Source: Thermoplasmatota archaeon
GTDB lineage: Archaea > Thermoplasmatota > Thermoplasmata > Thermoplasmatales > Thermoplasmataceae
Reading direction: 5' to 3'
DNA: 55,022 nt
Assembly: GCA_023379345.1 (NCBI GenBank)
Contig: JAMCUV010000104.1
Span: 1-55,022 of the forward strand
Made by a program: the position numbers and the translations under genes. This document shows positions 26,516-34,304 of the stretch, in pieces. The number at the start of each line of letters is the position of its first letter. The stretch's first letter is position 1. The notes under the pieces were generated by a model, which was given only the letters and a program-made list of their open reading frames with translations, was not told where the DNA came from and made no database searches.

Positions 26516-26629
26516 ATGATGTGCCAGAATTGCAGAAAAGAAGCAACTCCTGAAGAGATTGAAGAAAATGAGGGAAACTGCCCTTACTGCGATGAGCCTT
26601 TTGTAGATTACGTGCCTGATTTGAAATAA
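26516..26629 (+). CDS. 37-residue zinc-ribbon microprotein
   Basis: The frame encodes MMCQNCRKEATPEEI and continues with an acidic linker, then NCPYCDEPFVDYVPDLK. Two CxxC knuckles, CQNC and CPYC, stand 16 residues apart and should bind one zinc. The frame starts 20 bases after a TATA box and ends cleanly with TAA. I do not know a named family; such ribbons occur as isolated archaeal proteins that bind nucleic acid or act as adaptors. A second ATG directly follows the first. It lies just upstream of the cyclophilin gene, which has its own TATA-like box. Confidence 0.7.
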   Translation: MMCQNCRKEATPEEIEENEGNCPYCDEPFVDYVPDLK

Positions 26630-26723
26630 CGTTCCCCTGCACTCTAGGGGATGATCCGGCACCATTCACCTTAGCTCCTTTGAGCCAGACATAAATAAAT
26701 AATTCCCGTGGTGATTACATCGC

Positions 26724-27179
26724 ATGACCATAGTAAAACTGGAAACTACCATGGGCGATATACGGCTGGAAATCAACGACAGGGAAATGCCCATAACCGG
26801 AGGTAATTTTCTGAAGCTGGTTAAGAGCGGGTTGTATAATGGCACCATATTTCACAGAGTGATACCAGATTTCATGATCCAGGGCGGCGATCCCAAGGGA
26901 GATGGCACGGGCGGACCGGGATACGTGATCAAGGATGAGTTCACCAAGTCTAACAGGAATAGCCGGGGAACCATATCCATGGCCAATGCCGGTCCAAACA
27001 CAGGTGGCAGCCAGTTCTTCATAAACACGGTAAACAACAACTATCTGGACACGAAGCACCCGGTCTTCGGTAAGGTTGTCTCAGGCATGGAAGTGGTGGA
27101 CGCTATAAGTAAAGTGCCCACAGACAGGAATGACAGGCCCCGTACCCCGGTCAGGATTAACAGAGCCTCCGTCGAGTAG
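26724..27179 (+). CDS. cyclophilin-type peptidyl-prolyl cis-trans isomerase
   Basis: The 151-residue cyclophilin contains the catalytic arginine in FHRVIPDFMIQGGDP and the core GPNTGGSQFFI. It keeps HPVFGKVVSGMEVVD. There is no signal peptide, so it acts in the cytosol on prolyl bonds of folding proteins. AATAAATAA about 25-30 bases upstream serves as TATA box. It stands alone, convergent with purL. Confidence 0.95.
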   Translation: MTIVKLETTMGDIRLEINDREMPITGGNFLKLVKSGLYNGTIFHRVIPDFMIQGGDPKGDGTGGPGYVIKDEFTKSNRNSRGTISMANAGPNTGGSQFFINTVNNNYLDTKHPVFGKVVSGMEVVDAISKVPTDRNDRPRTPVRINRASVE

Positions 27180-27215
27180 GCTCTTAATTCAATTTTCCTG
27201 TACCCGCCTGCGATC

Positions 27216-29519
27216 CTAGACCAGATCGTCCAGCCCGTGATCCCATCTATTTCTGGCTTCTTCAATATCTACGTCGGCCAGAAGCAGCGATAGATCGGTG
27301 AATTTGATTCGTTTCCCTCCTGTTCGACCTATGGTTGTTAGCTGAACGTCCCTGAATGTGGATTTGAGTCTTTCCAGCAATTCTTCCCTCACCTCCAGAA
27401 GGATGCAGTTACCGGACTCTGAAAACATCTTCACCAGGCTTCTGGAACTCGAGATGTCTGTAAGATCAATGTCAACCCCTACGGATCTTCCAAGCGACAT
27501 CTCCATGGCAGACATAACAATCCCTCCCTGTGTAACATCATGGGCGGAAAGGATCAGCTTATTCTCTGCTGCCTCAAGCATCGCTGCTCTAAGCTTCTGC
27601 AGCTCATCCAGATCCACGTCAGGATGCGAGGAGCACCCCTTCTTCACATGATCGAGGAGCATGCTTCCGCATAATCCTGGAGTCTGCCTGCCTGCAAGCA
27701 CAACTATGCTTCCGTGCTCCATGAAATGATTCGGTATGGCATTCCCGGCATCATTGATGATCCCCGCTATGAGTATGGTTGGAGTGGGGGCGATATTATT
27801 GCCTCCAGACCGGTTATAAAAACTCACGTTGCCCGCCACAACAGGAATACCAAGCTTCCTGCAGAAGTCCCCAATCGCCCTGACAGATTCAATGAACTGC
27901 CCCATAACCATGGGATCCTCAGGGTCGCCAAAATTGAGCGAATCGACCAGAGAATGGGGATCCCCTCCCGAACAGAGGATGTTCCTGAACCCTTCTGACA
28001 GCGCTAACAGAGTGCCCCTGTAAGGGTCCACTGCGCAATGCGCCGGTAGCGATCCCGACGTGATGCATATCCCCTTGTTCGAGCCAGAAACGGGCATGAC
28101 AATAGCTGAGTCCGAGTGTGTTTCAATATTGGGCAAACCAGTAAGCGGGGCCTTGTAGGTGCTTCCCATCACTGTATAGTCATACTGTCTCACGATTCTC
28201 TGCCTTGAGCAGCCCGCAGGGGAACCTGCAAGCTCCAAAATCAGATCGTCGTATCTCTTCATCTCCCTTGGAAGCACAAGGTCTCTTGGAACGTTTTCCG
28301 GCACAAGGAAGTGTCTTGCATAGAGAGGGCCGGAAGTCATAAAGTTGAGATCAAGATCCAGAACAGTCTTCCCCTCAAACTCGATCTTGAGGTTGTTCCC
28401 CTCCACCACCCTTCCAATCACTGAGCTCTCCACGTCCCAGGCATCCGTTATGGATACCAGCGCGGAAAGGTCTTTTTCGTCTATTCCCAGAAGCATTCTC
28501 TCCTGGCTCTCGCTTATCCATATCTCCCATGGTTCCATTCTCTCTTCCTTGAGTTTGACCCCGGTAAGATCAATTTCACCGCCAAGACCACCTCCCAGGC
28601 AAAATTCACCAACTGCACTGGACAGGCCACCGCCTCCAAGGTCCTTCATGCCTAATATGAGTCCCCTGTCGTTGGCTTCAAGGATGGCGTGGATGAGGGG
28701 TTCCTTTATAATGGGGTTCCCCAGCTGCACAGATCTTGCATTCTCCTTGTCTCCTGCCTTTATGGATCGGGAAGCGAACGTCACACCATGTATGCCGTCT
28801 CTTCCTGTACGACCTCCCACGAGTAAAAGCAGAGTTCCCGGCTTCGTTACAAAACTTCTCCGGATATCGCTCCTCTTGGCTATGCCCAGGCATCCCGCGT
28901 TAACCAGAGGGTTGCTGTTGTATGACTCGTGGAAGTCCACTGATCCGGACACATTGGGGATCCCGACCCTGTTGCCGTAGTCTCTGATCCCGCCCACGAT
29001 TCCTCTCATCAGGAACCTTGTCGACAGCCTGTCCCCGGCTTCAAAGTCCGGTTTCCCGAAAAAGAGCGAATCCATGAGCGCAACTGGCTTGGCGCCCATG
29101 CAGAGCACGTCCCTTATGACGCCCCCTACGCCGGTGGCCGCTCCCCCGTATGGCTCCACAGCACTGGGATGATTGTGGCTCTCCATCTTTATAACGTATG
29201 CGTGATCGCTGTCGAATTCCACTACGCCCGCATCGTCTTCCATTGCGAGGATGGTGTAATCTGTCCGGAGGTTTCCAAGATATTTCTTCAGGTAGATCTT
29301 CGAGGACTTGTAGCTGCAGTGTTCGCTCCATGCCTGTGCCATTGCCTGAAGTTCCACATCAGTTGGTTCCCTCCCTATCCCCTTGAAGTACTCCTGAAGC
29401 CTTCTCATTTCCTCGATGTTCAGCGACAGCGAGTAGCGTTTACTCAATGAGATCAGCCTTCTTTCGTCGGCTTCCCTCAGCCTTACGCTCTTAACTCTGA
29501 ACTTCCTATCTGCCATCAT
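27216..29519 (-). CDS. purL: phosphoribosylformylglycinamidine synthase subunit PurL
   Basis: This 767-residue small-type PurL carries out the ATP-dependent amidation of FGAR, using ammonia from PurQ. It has two AIRS-like halves. Motifs include MESHNHPSAVEPYGGAATG, DLGGGGLSSAVGEF and SAHDVTQGGIVMSAMEMS. The N-terminus carries the linker helix EMRRLQEYFKGIGREPTDVE. It overlaps purS upstream by four bases (ATGA). The glutaminase purQ is not next to it and must be elsewhere. Confidence 0.97.
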   Translation of the reverse strand: MMADRKFRVKSVRLREADERRLISLSKRYSLSLNIEEMRRLQEYFKGIGREPTDVELQAMAQAWSEHCSYKSSKIYLKKYLGNLRTDYTILAMEDDAGVVEFDSDHAYVIKMESHNHPSAVEPYGGAATGVGGVIRDVLCMGAKPVALMDSLFFGKPDFEAGDRLSTRFLMRGIVGGIRDYGNRVGIPNVSGSVDFHESYNSNPLVNAGCLGIAKRSDIRRSFVTKPGTLLLLVGGRTGRDGIHGVTFASRSIKAGDKENARSVQLGNPIIKEPLIHAILEANDRGLILGMKDLGGGGLSSAVGEFCLGGGLGGEIDLTGVKLKEERMEPWEIWISESQERMLLGIDEKDLSALVSITDAWDVESSVIGRVVEGNNLKIEFEGKTVLDLDLNFMTSGPLYARHFLVPENVPRDLVLPREMKRYDDLILELAGSPAGCSRQRIVRQYDYTVMGSTYKAPLTGLPNIETHSDSAIVMPVSGSNKGICITSGSLPAHCAVDPYRGTLLALSEGFRNILCSGGDPHSLVDSLNFGDPEDPMVMGQFIESVRAIGDFCRKLGIPVVAGNVSFYNRSGGNNIAPTPTILIAGIINDAGNAIPNHFMEHGSIVVLAGRQTPGLCGSMLLDHVKKGCSSHPDVDLDELQKLRAAMLEAAENKLILSAHDVTQGGIVMSAMEMSLGRSVGVDIDLTDISSSRSLVKMFSESGNCILLEVREELLERLKSTFRDVQLTTIGRTGGKRIKFTDLSLLLADVDIEEARNRWDHGLDDLV

Positions 29520-29761
29520 TCGCCTGCCGTTTTGATGCGATAATTTTGAATGATCTTGTTGACCAGCAACTTTTCGGCAATATTCCTGGCGATTTTCTCG
29601 GCCTCTTCCCTGCTTCCGGATATATCGAGCATATAGGTCTTCCTGATAGAGACCTGTTTCACTCTGTCGTATCCCAGTATAAGCAGGTTCTTTCCAATGT
29701 TCAGCGCTTCTGGATCCTCAACTCCGGGGAGATATTCAATCTCTACCCCTATCCTGACCAT
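29516..29761 (-). CDS. purS: phosphoribosylformylglycinamidine synthase subunit PurS
   Basis: The 81-residue protein has the ferredoxin-like PurS fold: VEIEYLPGVEDPEALNIG at the start, a helix, and strand KQVSIRKTYMLDI. It bridges PurL and PurQ and channels ammonia. It precedes purL with a stop-start overlap. The lipid biosynthesis genes upstream are only 22 bases away, so one transcript may cover all four genes. Confidence 0.92.
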   Translation of the reverse strand: MVRIGVEIEYLPGVEDPEALNIGKNLLILGYDRVKQVSIRKTYMLDISGSREEAEKIARNIAEKLLVNKIIQNYRIKTAGE

Positions 29762-29783
29762 GGACGTGGAATTCTATGCCGTT

Positions 29784-30542
29784 CTAAATTTTATCGTCTC
29801 TGCTGCTATGTCTGACTGCCTGGATTATCGGCTCAAGAACCGGTCTTACTTCAGCGGATTTCTCGGCAATGGTTCCCGTGACGATGATGTTGGCTCCAGC
29901 CTTTGCAGCACGCGATGCGGCACAAGGATCCCGGATGCCGCCCCCCACGATAAGCGGTACTTTCAGGACTGCCTTTACTGCCGAGATCATGTCAGGCGGG
30001 ACAGGGCTTGTGGCTCCGCTCCCTGCTTCCAGATATATCAGCCTCATTCCAAAAAACTGTCCTGCAAGGGAGTAATCCTGTGCAGATTTGAGATCCTCGC
30101 TGCGGATGAGATCTGCCTCTCCCACCCTGCCAACAGTCATTCCGGGCTCAACGACGATATAGCCCATGGGAATTGTCTCAAGTCCCATTCCCAAAAGGTA
30201 GCGGGAAGCCCTCGCCTGCTGCCTGATTATGAAATCAGGGTTCCTTGAGTTGAGCAGGGACATGAAGTAGATTGCATCGGCCTTGCCGCTCACCATGGAG
30301 CTGGAGCCGGGAAAAATGATGATCCTGCGGGAACATGAAGCCTTTATTTGGTCAATGGTTCTGTCCATCATGCCCTGGTCTATATTCGTGGAACCCCCGA
30401 CCATTATGAAATCGGTGCCCGCTTCCTCTGCCTCCCCGGAAATTTCTCCGGCTCTTGCCGGATCCTGGGAAGCGGGATCAATGAGGGTCATATGCACCTT
30501 TCTTCTTCGTGAAAGCCCTCTTATCTCAGAATATACGCTCAG
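29784..30542 (-). CDS. geranylgeranylglyceryl phosphate synthase (probable CTG start)
   Basis: This TIM-barrel enzyme makes the first ether bond of archaeal lipids from glycerol-1-phosphate and GGPP. Motifs are HMTLIDP, VGGSTNID, FPGSS, VVEPGMTVG, IYLEAGSGA and VGGGIRD. The only usual start codon, GTG at 30497, would begin directly at HMTLIDP and lose the first helix. The same frame stays open upstream and encodes SVYSEIRGLSRRRK, which is what the family has there. CTG at 30542 overlaps the upstream stop as CTGA, like the ATGA and TTGA couplings elsewhere here. I therefore place the start there. The next gene upstream catalyses the following step. Confidence 0.88.
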   Translation of the reverse strand: MSVYSEIRGLSRRRKVHMTLIDPASQDPARAGEISGEAEEAGTDFIMVGGSTNIDQGMMDRTIDQIKASCSRRIIIFPGSSSMVSGKADAIYFMSLLNSRNPDFIIRQQARASRYLLGMGLETIPMGYIVVEPGMTVGRVGEADLIRSEDLKSAQDYSLAGQFFGMRLIYLEAGSGATSPVPPDMISAVKAVLKVPLIVGGGIRDPCAASRAAKAGANIIVTGTIAEKSAEVRPVLEPIIQAVRHSSRDDKI

Positions 30543-31357
30543 AAAAGACCACCTATTGCAAAGGACGCAAGCCCGAATATCATGGCAAGTTTTGAAACAT
30601 TCTGGCTCCTGGACACGTTGCCTGGCATGAGGAGCAGAGATGCTATGAATGTAGCATCTGCTACCAGCACGGCAATCAGGTACTCAATCCCAAAAATGGA
30701 GAGCAGATAGGGGACCAAGGAGACTGCAATTGCGCTCAGCACTGAAACTGATGCGACAATCCGGGCACTTTTCAACCCATGGGACTTGGGAAACGTCATC
30801 CTGTCCACGTCTCCTTCCATATCCTCGATATCCTTTATCACCTCTCTTGAGAGATTTGCCAGGACAGCCATGAAAAAGAGCAGTACCATCCTGGAAACGG
30901 AGTTGACTGATATGCCCCCAAAAATAAAGATCAGCCCAACGAGGACGCTTACGCTCAAGTTGCCTGTGAGACCCAGGTGTTTGGTCCTGATTTCATAGAG
31001 CAGTAGAACTATCTCTGCTGCGGCGACTACGGCAAGTGAAATGAAGCTAATGAAAATGAAAGAAAGGATCGGAGAGACGAGAAAAAGCAGAATACCTGCA
31101 GCGAGCGCATTCTCCTTTTTTATTTCCCCTTTTGGCAATGGTCTCTGGGGATGGTTCATCCGATCTGTTTCAATGTCCAGATAATCATTGAAAATGTTCC
31201 CTCCCGAGGTGACCATGAACACGATCGCAGAACCGATGCTCACGGGCACAAGATATGCTGATATGCCAAATCCTACGGCAATGAAGGCCGATATCCAGGT
31301 GGCCGCTATGCCCATGACGCCGTTGACGGGCCTGAGTATGGCTATCCACCTGTTCAT
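30539..31357 (-). CDS. digeranylgeranylglyceryl phosphate synthase (UbiA family)
   Basis: The 272-residue membrane prenyltransferase adds the second geranylgeranyl chain to GGGP. The Mg/diphosphate motif is NDYLDIETDRMNHPQRPLP, and the second DxxxD-type motif is DIEDMEGD at about residue 175. About eight helices are visible. It overlaps the GGGP synthase gene by the CTGA junction, so the two consecutive enzymes of lipid assembly are probably co-translated. Confidence 0.93.
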   Translation of the reverse strand: MNRWIAILRPVNGVMGIAATWISAFIAVGFGISAYLVPVSIGSAIVFMVTSGGNIFNDYLDIETDRMNHPQRPLPKGEIKKENALAAGILLFLVSPILSFIFISFISLAVVAAAEIVLLLYEIRTKHLGLTGNLSVSVLVGLIFIFGGISVNSVSRMVLLFFMAVLANLSREVIKDIEDMEGDVDRMTFPKSHGLKSARIVASVSVLSAIAVSLVPYLLSIFGIEYLIAVLVADATFIASLLLMPGNVSRSQNVSKLAMIFGLASFAIGGLF

Positions 31358-31428
31358 GGCGGGTCATTGTACATACTGTTAATTAAATTTCTTGGCCTGA
31401 ATCTCTATTACTGATCTGTCTGAATATA

Positions 31429-32481
31429 TCAACTATGCATGGGAATCAGGCTCTGAACGGTCTTCCTTGTTTCGCCGGGATCAGAGGTTTTTATCCCGGT
31501 GCCAGAAAATTGCGTCCTTCCGCACCTGATGCCTGATTCTGTCAGAAGCTTTATTATCTTATTTATCTGTGGCATGTCGCCTTTCCTCCAGGATGCTTCA
31601 AGCGCAGAATCTATGAAGAAGACTTCCAGGTTGTCGCTTGAAAATGACTCCAGATACCTGTCAGCAATGCTTATCCACGGCGGTATTTTCAACATATGGG
31701 CTATATCCTGCTGATGCAGATTGCCAAGCCATAGGGGGCCTTCGCGTGTGCTTGGGAGATCCGGAGACACAATTTCATGTTTATCAACGGTTGAAATACT
31801 GGAAATAAGACGATCCGCAAGCGCTGCACCTGTCCTGAGCCTGAAGAATAGCCTGTAGTAGTGGGAGTTCCAAACCGAGAGCACGGGGACCGCGGCGATG
31901 TCCATTGCTGCAGCGTGCCTTATTACAGCGGATATCAGGAGACGGACGCCAGTTTCATGCTTGAAGTTATCGCAGATTATCCTCGCGCCATATCTCCTGT
32001 AAGTCTTGGATGGGCTGGACCCTGTCAGGCCTGTAAGATCCGTGGCAGTGATCCCTAGCATGCCGCCGTTTTTTACACTCTTGATTCCATCATACAGGAA
32101 AGAAATTGGGCTGCCATATGGGTCAATATCCACATAGTCGAAACGCCTGCTGGCGGCGATCTCCTCGAACCTGCCGTGGATAATTTCCACGTCGGCATCA
32201 TTGAGCTTTGCATTTTCCTTTATTATGCTCAGAGAACGCTCGTCAGGCTCGGCTATGGTGACTCCAAGGCCGAGCTCTTTCGCAATGCGTATGCCTCTTA
32301 TTCCAGTGCCGCCGAAACCGTCCAGCACCTTCTGGGGAAGGAACGTGTTCAGCACTGCAATGGTGATGTTTCTGTTGGTCTCCTGTGACCTATTGAAAAA
32401 ACCTGGTGACTTTTTTCCTGGACCTGTTCCACCCTGATCCAGGCCAGCTCTTATTCTTACCTTTCCCTCAGTGAAGATCAA
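31429..32481 (-). CDS. trm1: tRNA (guanine26-N2) dimethyltransferase Trm1
   Basis: The 350-residue enzyme methylates G26 of tRNA with SAM. The SAM site includes LDGFGGTGIRGIRIA, the acidic IAEPDE loop and VDIDPYGSPISFL, with the family loop TDLTGLTGSSPSKTYRRYG. The start is TTG at 32481. It overlaps the stop of the upstream NTPase gene as TTGA, which supports this start. The family C-terminal domain with RCGRTQFSGTGIKT is present. Confidence 0.93.
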   Translation of the reverse strand: MIFTEGKVRIRAGLDQGGTGPGKKSPGFFNRSQETNRNITIAVLNTFLPQKVLDGFGGTGIRGIRIAKELGLGVTIAEPDERSLSIIKENAKLNDADVEIIHGRFEEIAASRRFDYVDIDPYGSPISFLYDGIKSVKNGGMLGITATDLTGLTGSSPSKTYRRYGARIICDNFKHETGVRLLISAVIRHAAAMDIAAVPVLSVWNSHYYRLFFRLRTGAALADRLISSISTVDKHEIVSPDLPSTREGPLWLGNLHQQDIAHMLKIPPWISIADRYLESFSSDNLEVFFIDSALEASWRKGDMPQINKIIKLLTESGIRCGRTQFSGTGIKTSDPGETRKTVQSLIPMHS

Positions 32482-33023
32482 ACGATTCCTTCTTCCCCCT
32501 TAAGGACTTTGATGACCTTGAAGGGAAGGATGTTTCTATTAATGGGAGTCAGGTCAAAGACCCTGACGCCTTCCAGGCTCTTTATTTCCTGCAGTACCGG
32601 ATTCCTCGATTTCTTGTGCAGTGTCACTATGAGGGGCTTATCGGAGTTCAATGTGAGATCGATCTCCTTCTGGACAATCTTTGTGGTATTCTCAAGTTTG
32701 CCTATTTCATCTATCACGATGTAATCTGCAACTTCACGGGCCTTGACAAGGCTTGGCGCCACAAATTCTTCGAGTATCCTGGTATCCACCCCGATCTTGT
32801 CAATCTTTATTCTTGATATGATGGAACTGTCCGCGAATTTAATTTTCTTCTTGGTGTTGAGATCATATAACGTGTAACCCGTAATCTTGCTGTTTGTGTA
32901 AAGTTCACCCATCAGAAGGCCGTGAATAACTGCGCCCTCGTTTTCCAGCATCTCAATAATCTTTTTGACCACTTCGGACTTGATAGACCCAACTGGCCCA
33001 GTTATTCCTACCTTGACCGCCAT
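32478..33023 (-). CDS. THEP1-type nucleoside-triphosphatase
   Basis: The 181-residue P-loop NTPase belongs to the THEP1/DUF265 family, which hydrolyses NTPs and is thought to act in nucleotide or RNA metabolism. Walker A reads GPVGSIKS, with isoleucine in place of the usual glycine before lysine. Walker B is YIVIDEIGKLE, and the family end VFDLTPINRN is present. The altered Walker A may change activity. The gene lies directly after mptD (no gap) and overlaps trm1. Confidence 0.85.
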   Translation of the reverse strand: MAVKVGITGPVGSIKSEVVKKIIEMLENEGAVIHGLLMGELYTNSKITGYTLYDLNTKKKIKFADSSIISRIKIDKIGVDTRILEEFVAPSLVKAREVADYIVIDEIGKLENTTKIVQKEIDLTLNSDKPLIVTLHKKSRNPVLQEIKSLEGVRVFDLTPINRNILPFKVIKVLKGEEGIV

Positions 33024-33395
33024 TCAGCTTCCTCCAATATACATAAGAGGATAATCCATTTCATCAACATATTTCAGGTAGGCATCCACAGATTCTGCAC
33101 CATATCTAATGCGGATGTGTACCCTGAGCATGTCTCCAGAGAGTGTTATATACTTATAAATGCCCTGCCTCTTTTTGACTATGTCCGGATCAATCCTGAC
33201 CTCGGCATCCTCAACAAAAGGCTGGACTTTCACGCTTTCCTTGATGGCATTTTCCAGGGACGTGACATTGCTCAGGTTGACTGGAACCCCTACGTACTGG
33301 TGATATACCGTTCCCAGTTTGATTCCTGCTTCAAATATTGCCCTTTCTCTGTCAGTGCATCGGAAAAAGTGCTTAGCGGGGTCCTGCATTTTCAT
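33024..33395 (-). CDS. mptD: archaeal dihydroneopterin aldolase (MptD family)
   Basis: The 123-residue protein contains ERAIFEAGIKLGTVYHQYVG and the later VKVQPFVEDAEVRID, matching the archaeal MptD (DUF381) family. This family cleaves dihydroneopterin in pterin and methanopterin-like folate biosynthesis. The longer open frame to 33581 was rejected, because a TATA box at 33417-33426 is 25 bases upstream of the ATG at 33395 and the extra residues overlap remains of an insertion sequence. It begins a three-gene operon with the THEP1 NTPase and Trm1. Confidence 0.88.
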   Translation of the reverse strand: MKMQDPAKHFFRCTDRERAIFEAGIKLGTVYHQYVGVPVNLSNVTSLENAIKESVKVQPFVEDAEVRIDPDIVKKRQGIYKYITLSGDMLRVHIRIRYGAESVDAYLKYVDEMDYPLMYIGGS

Positions 33396-33416
33396 ACTGA
33401 ATTGCAGCATTATAGA

Positions 33417-33426
33417 TAAATATTTA
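33417..33426 (-). promoter_or_regulatory. TATA box of the mptD-THEP1-trm1 operon
   Basis: TAAATATTTA is symmetric and centred about 25-26 bases before the mptD start at 33395. It decides the start codon and implies a leaderless transcript. Confidence 0.6.
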
Positions 33427-33468
33427 CTGATAAAATTAATTGGAACGTCTGTCTTGCGAGACTGGATC

Positions 33469-33777
33469 TTAAGGTGAAACCCGCTCTTGAAATAATGGCC
33501 TTCCGATTTCAGTGAGCGCGTTAGCGTTGGTAGATCTCTGTTCTCCACGAGCGTATCTTGTGGCGTTTCCCTCCCTGACACAGTCCTGCATTGTGGATAT
33601 TATTGCGGCTTTGATCTCTCTGTCTATGGTCAGGCTCCAGAGGCACATCCTGTCCGTTAATCCCGGCTCATGTGTTATGTTTCCGCATGCTGAGCATCTT
33701 CCGGACATGTTCTTGGGGCGGGTCGGTATTACAACCGCACCTGCGTTTACAGTGACGATTAACGTTCTCCTGTATCT
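33469..33777 (-). pseudogene. C-terminal remnant of an IS200/IS605-type TnpB
   Basis: The open stretch reads VVIPTRPKNMSGRCSACGNI, then LTDRMCLWSLTIDREIKAAI, then a basic tail and stop. This corresponds to the TnpB end, where TSxxCSxCG is followed by LSDR, a second CxxC and DRDxNAA. The first CxxC is intact (CSAC). The second is lost (one cysteine in MCLW), and the RuvC-III aspartate survives as TIDREIKAA. The catalytic N-terminal two thirds are missing, with a stop at 33778-33780. It is a dead fragment lying next to the type IV secretion-like operon. Confidence 0.7.
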
Positions 33778-33981
33778 TTAGCACCGGTCAGGGTGACAGT
33801 CCGTGGAATGAACCAATGTACGGGAACGGGTATAACCATCTGGCATGCCAATGGATGCATCCTGTGCGTGTTCGATAAGCAGTTTGTCCCGTCCCGCCAT
33901 GAAATGGGTGGGGGGTTTCCCGCTCACAAGTGCTAAGTACCCTTCGCTCCAGACATCGCCTCAGTGCAGACACCAAAACTG
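33778..33981. other. intergenic remains upstream of the TnpB fragment
   Basis: I see no intact frame. This stretch is probably the rest of the eroded insertion sequence plus the upstream region of the small membrane-protein gene at 34014, whose TATA-like TTAATTATA lies at 33982-33990. Confidence 0.3.
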
Positions 33982-34013
33982 TTAATTATAGTGTATCTAT
34001 GGCACTCCGTAAA

Positions 34014-34304
34014 ATGGAGCGGAGGGAGACGCCGGAAAGGCAGATCGAGGAGTCAAAAACTTCAACCAGGCCCAGGCTTACAAGCATGATCCCACTTCCA
34101 AAGATCACGGTAAGGAACATATACAGGTTTTTCGGGCTGTTTCTGGTGGTACTTGGTCTATCATTCTACGTTGGATGGTCCATAATTTATGGGACGTGGA
34201 CAGACATAGGCCTGTATTCCTTTGTTGCGCCCGTAGTTGTATTTGGCCTCTTGACTCTTCTCCTGATGCACGAGAAGGACATTGAAGAAGAACGCTCTTC
34301 ATGA
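34014..34304 (+). CDS. small two-helix membrane protein
   Basis: The 96-residue protein starts MERRETPERQIEESK and has a charged N-terminal tail of about 40 residues. Two helices follow (FFGLFLVVLGLSFYVGWSII and FVAPVVVFGLLTLLLM), and the end is acidic. No family is recognised. TTAATTATA is centred about 28 bases upstream, which favours this start over two earlier in-frame codons. Its 3' end overlaps the convergent VirB4-like gene by six bases. Confidence 0.65.
   Translation: MERRETPERQIEESKTSTRPRLTSMIPLPKITVRNIYRFFGLFLVVLGLSFYVGWSIIYGTWTDIGLYSFVAPVVVFGLLTLLLMHEKDIEEERSS

Noticed and set aside
33396..33581. N-terminal extension of MptD by 62 residues
   Set aside because: The TATA box at 33417-33426 lies inside it and the family starts at the shorter form.
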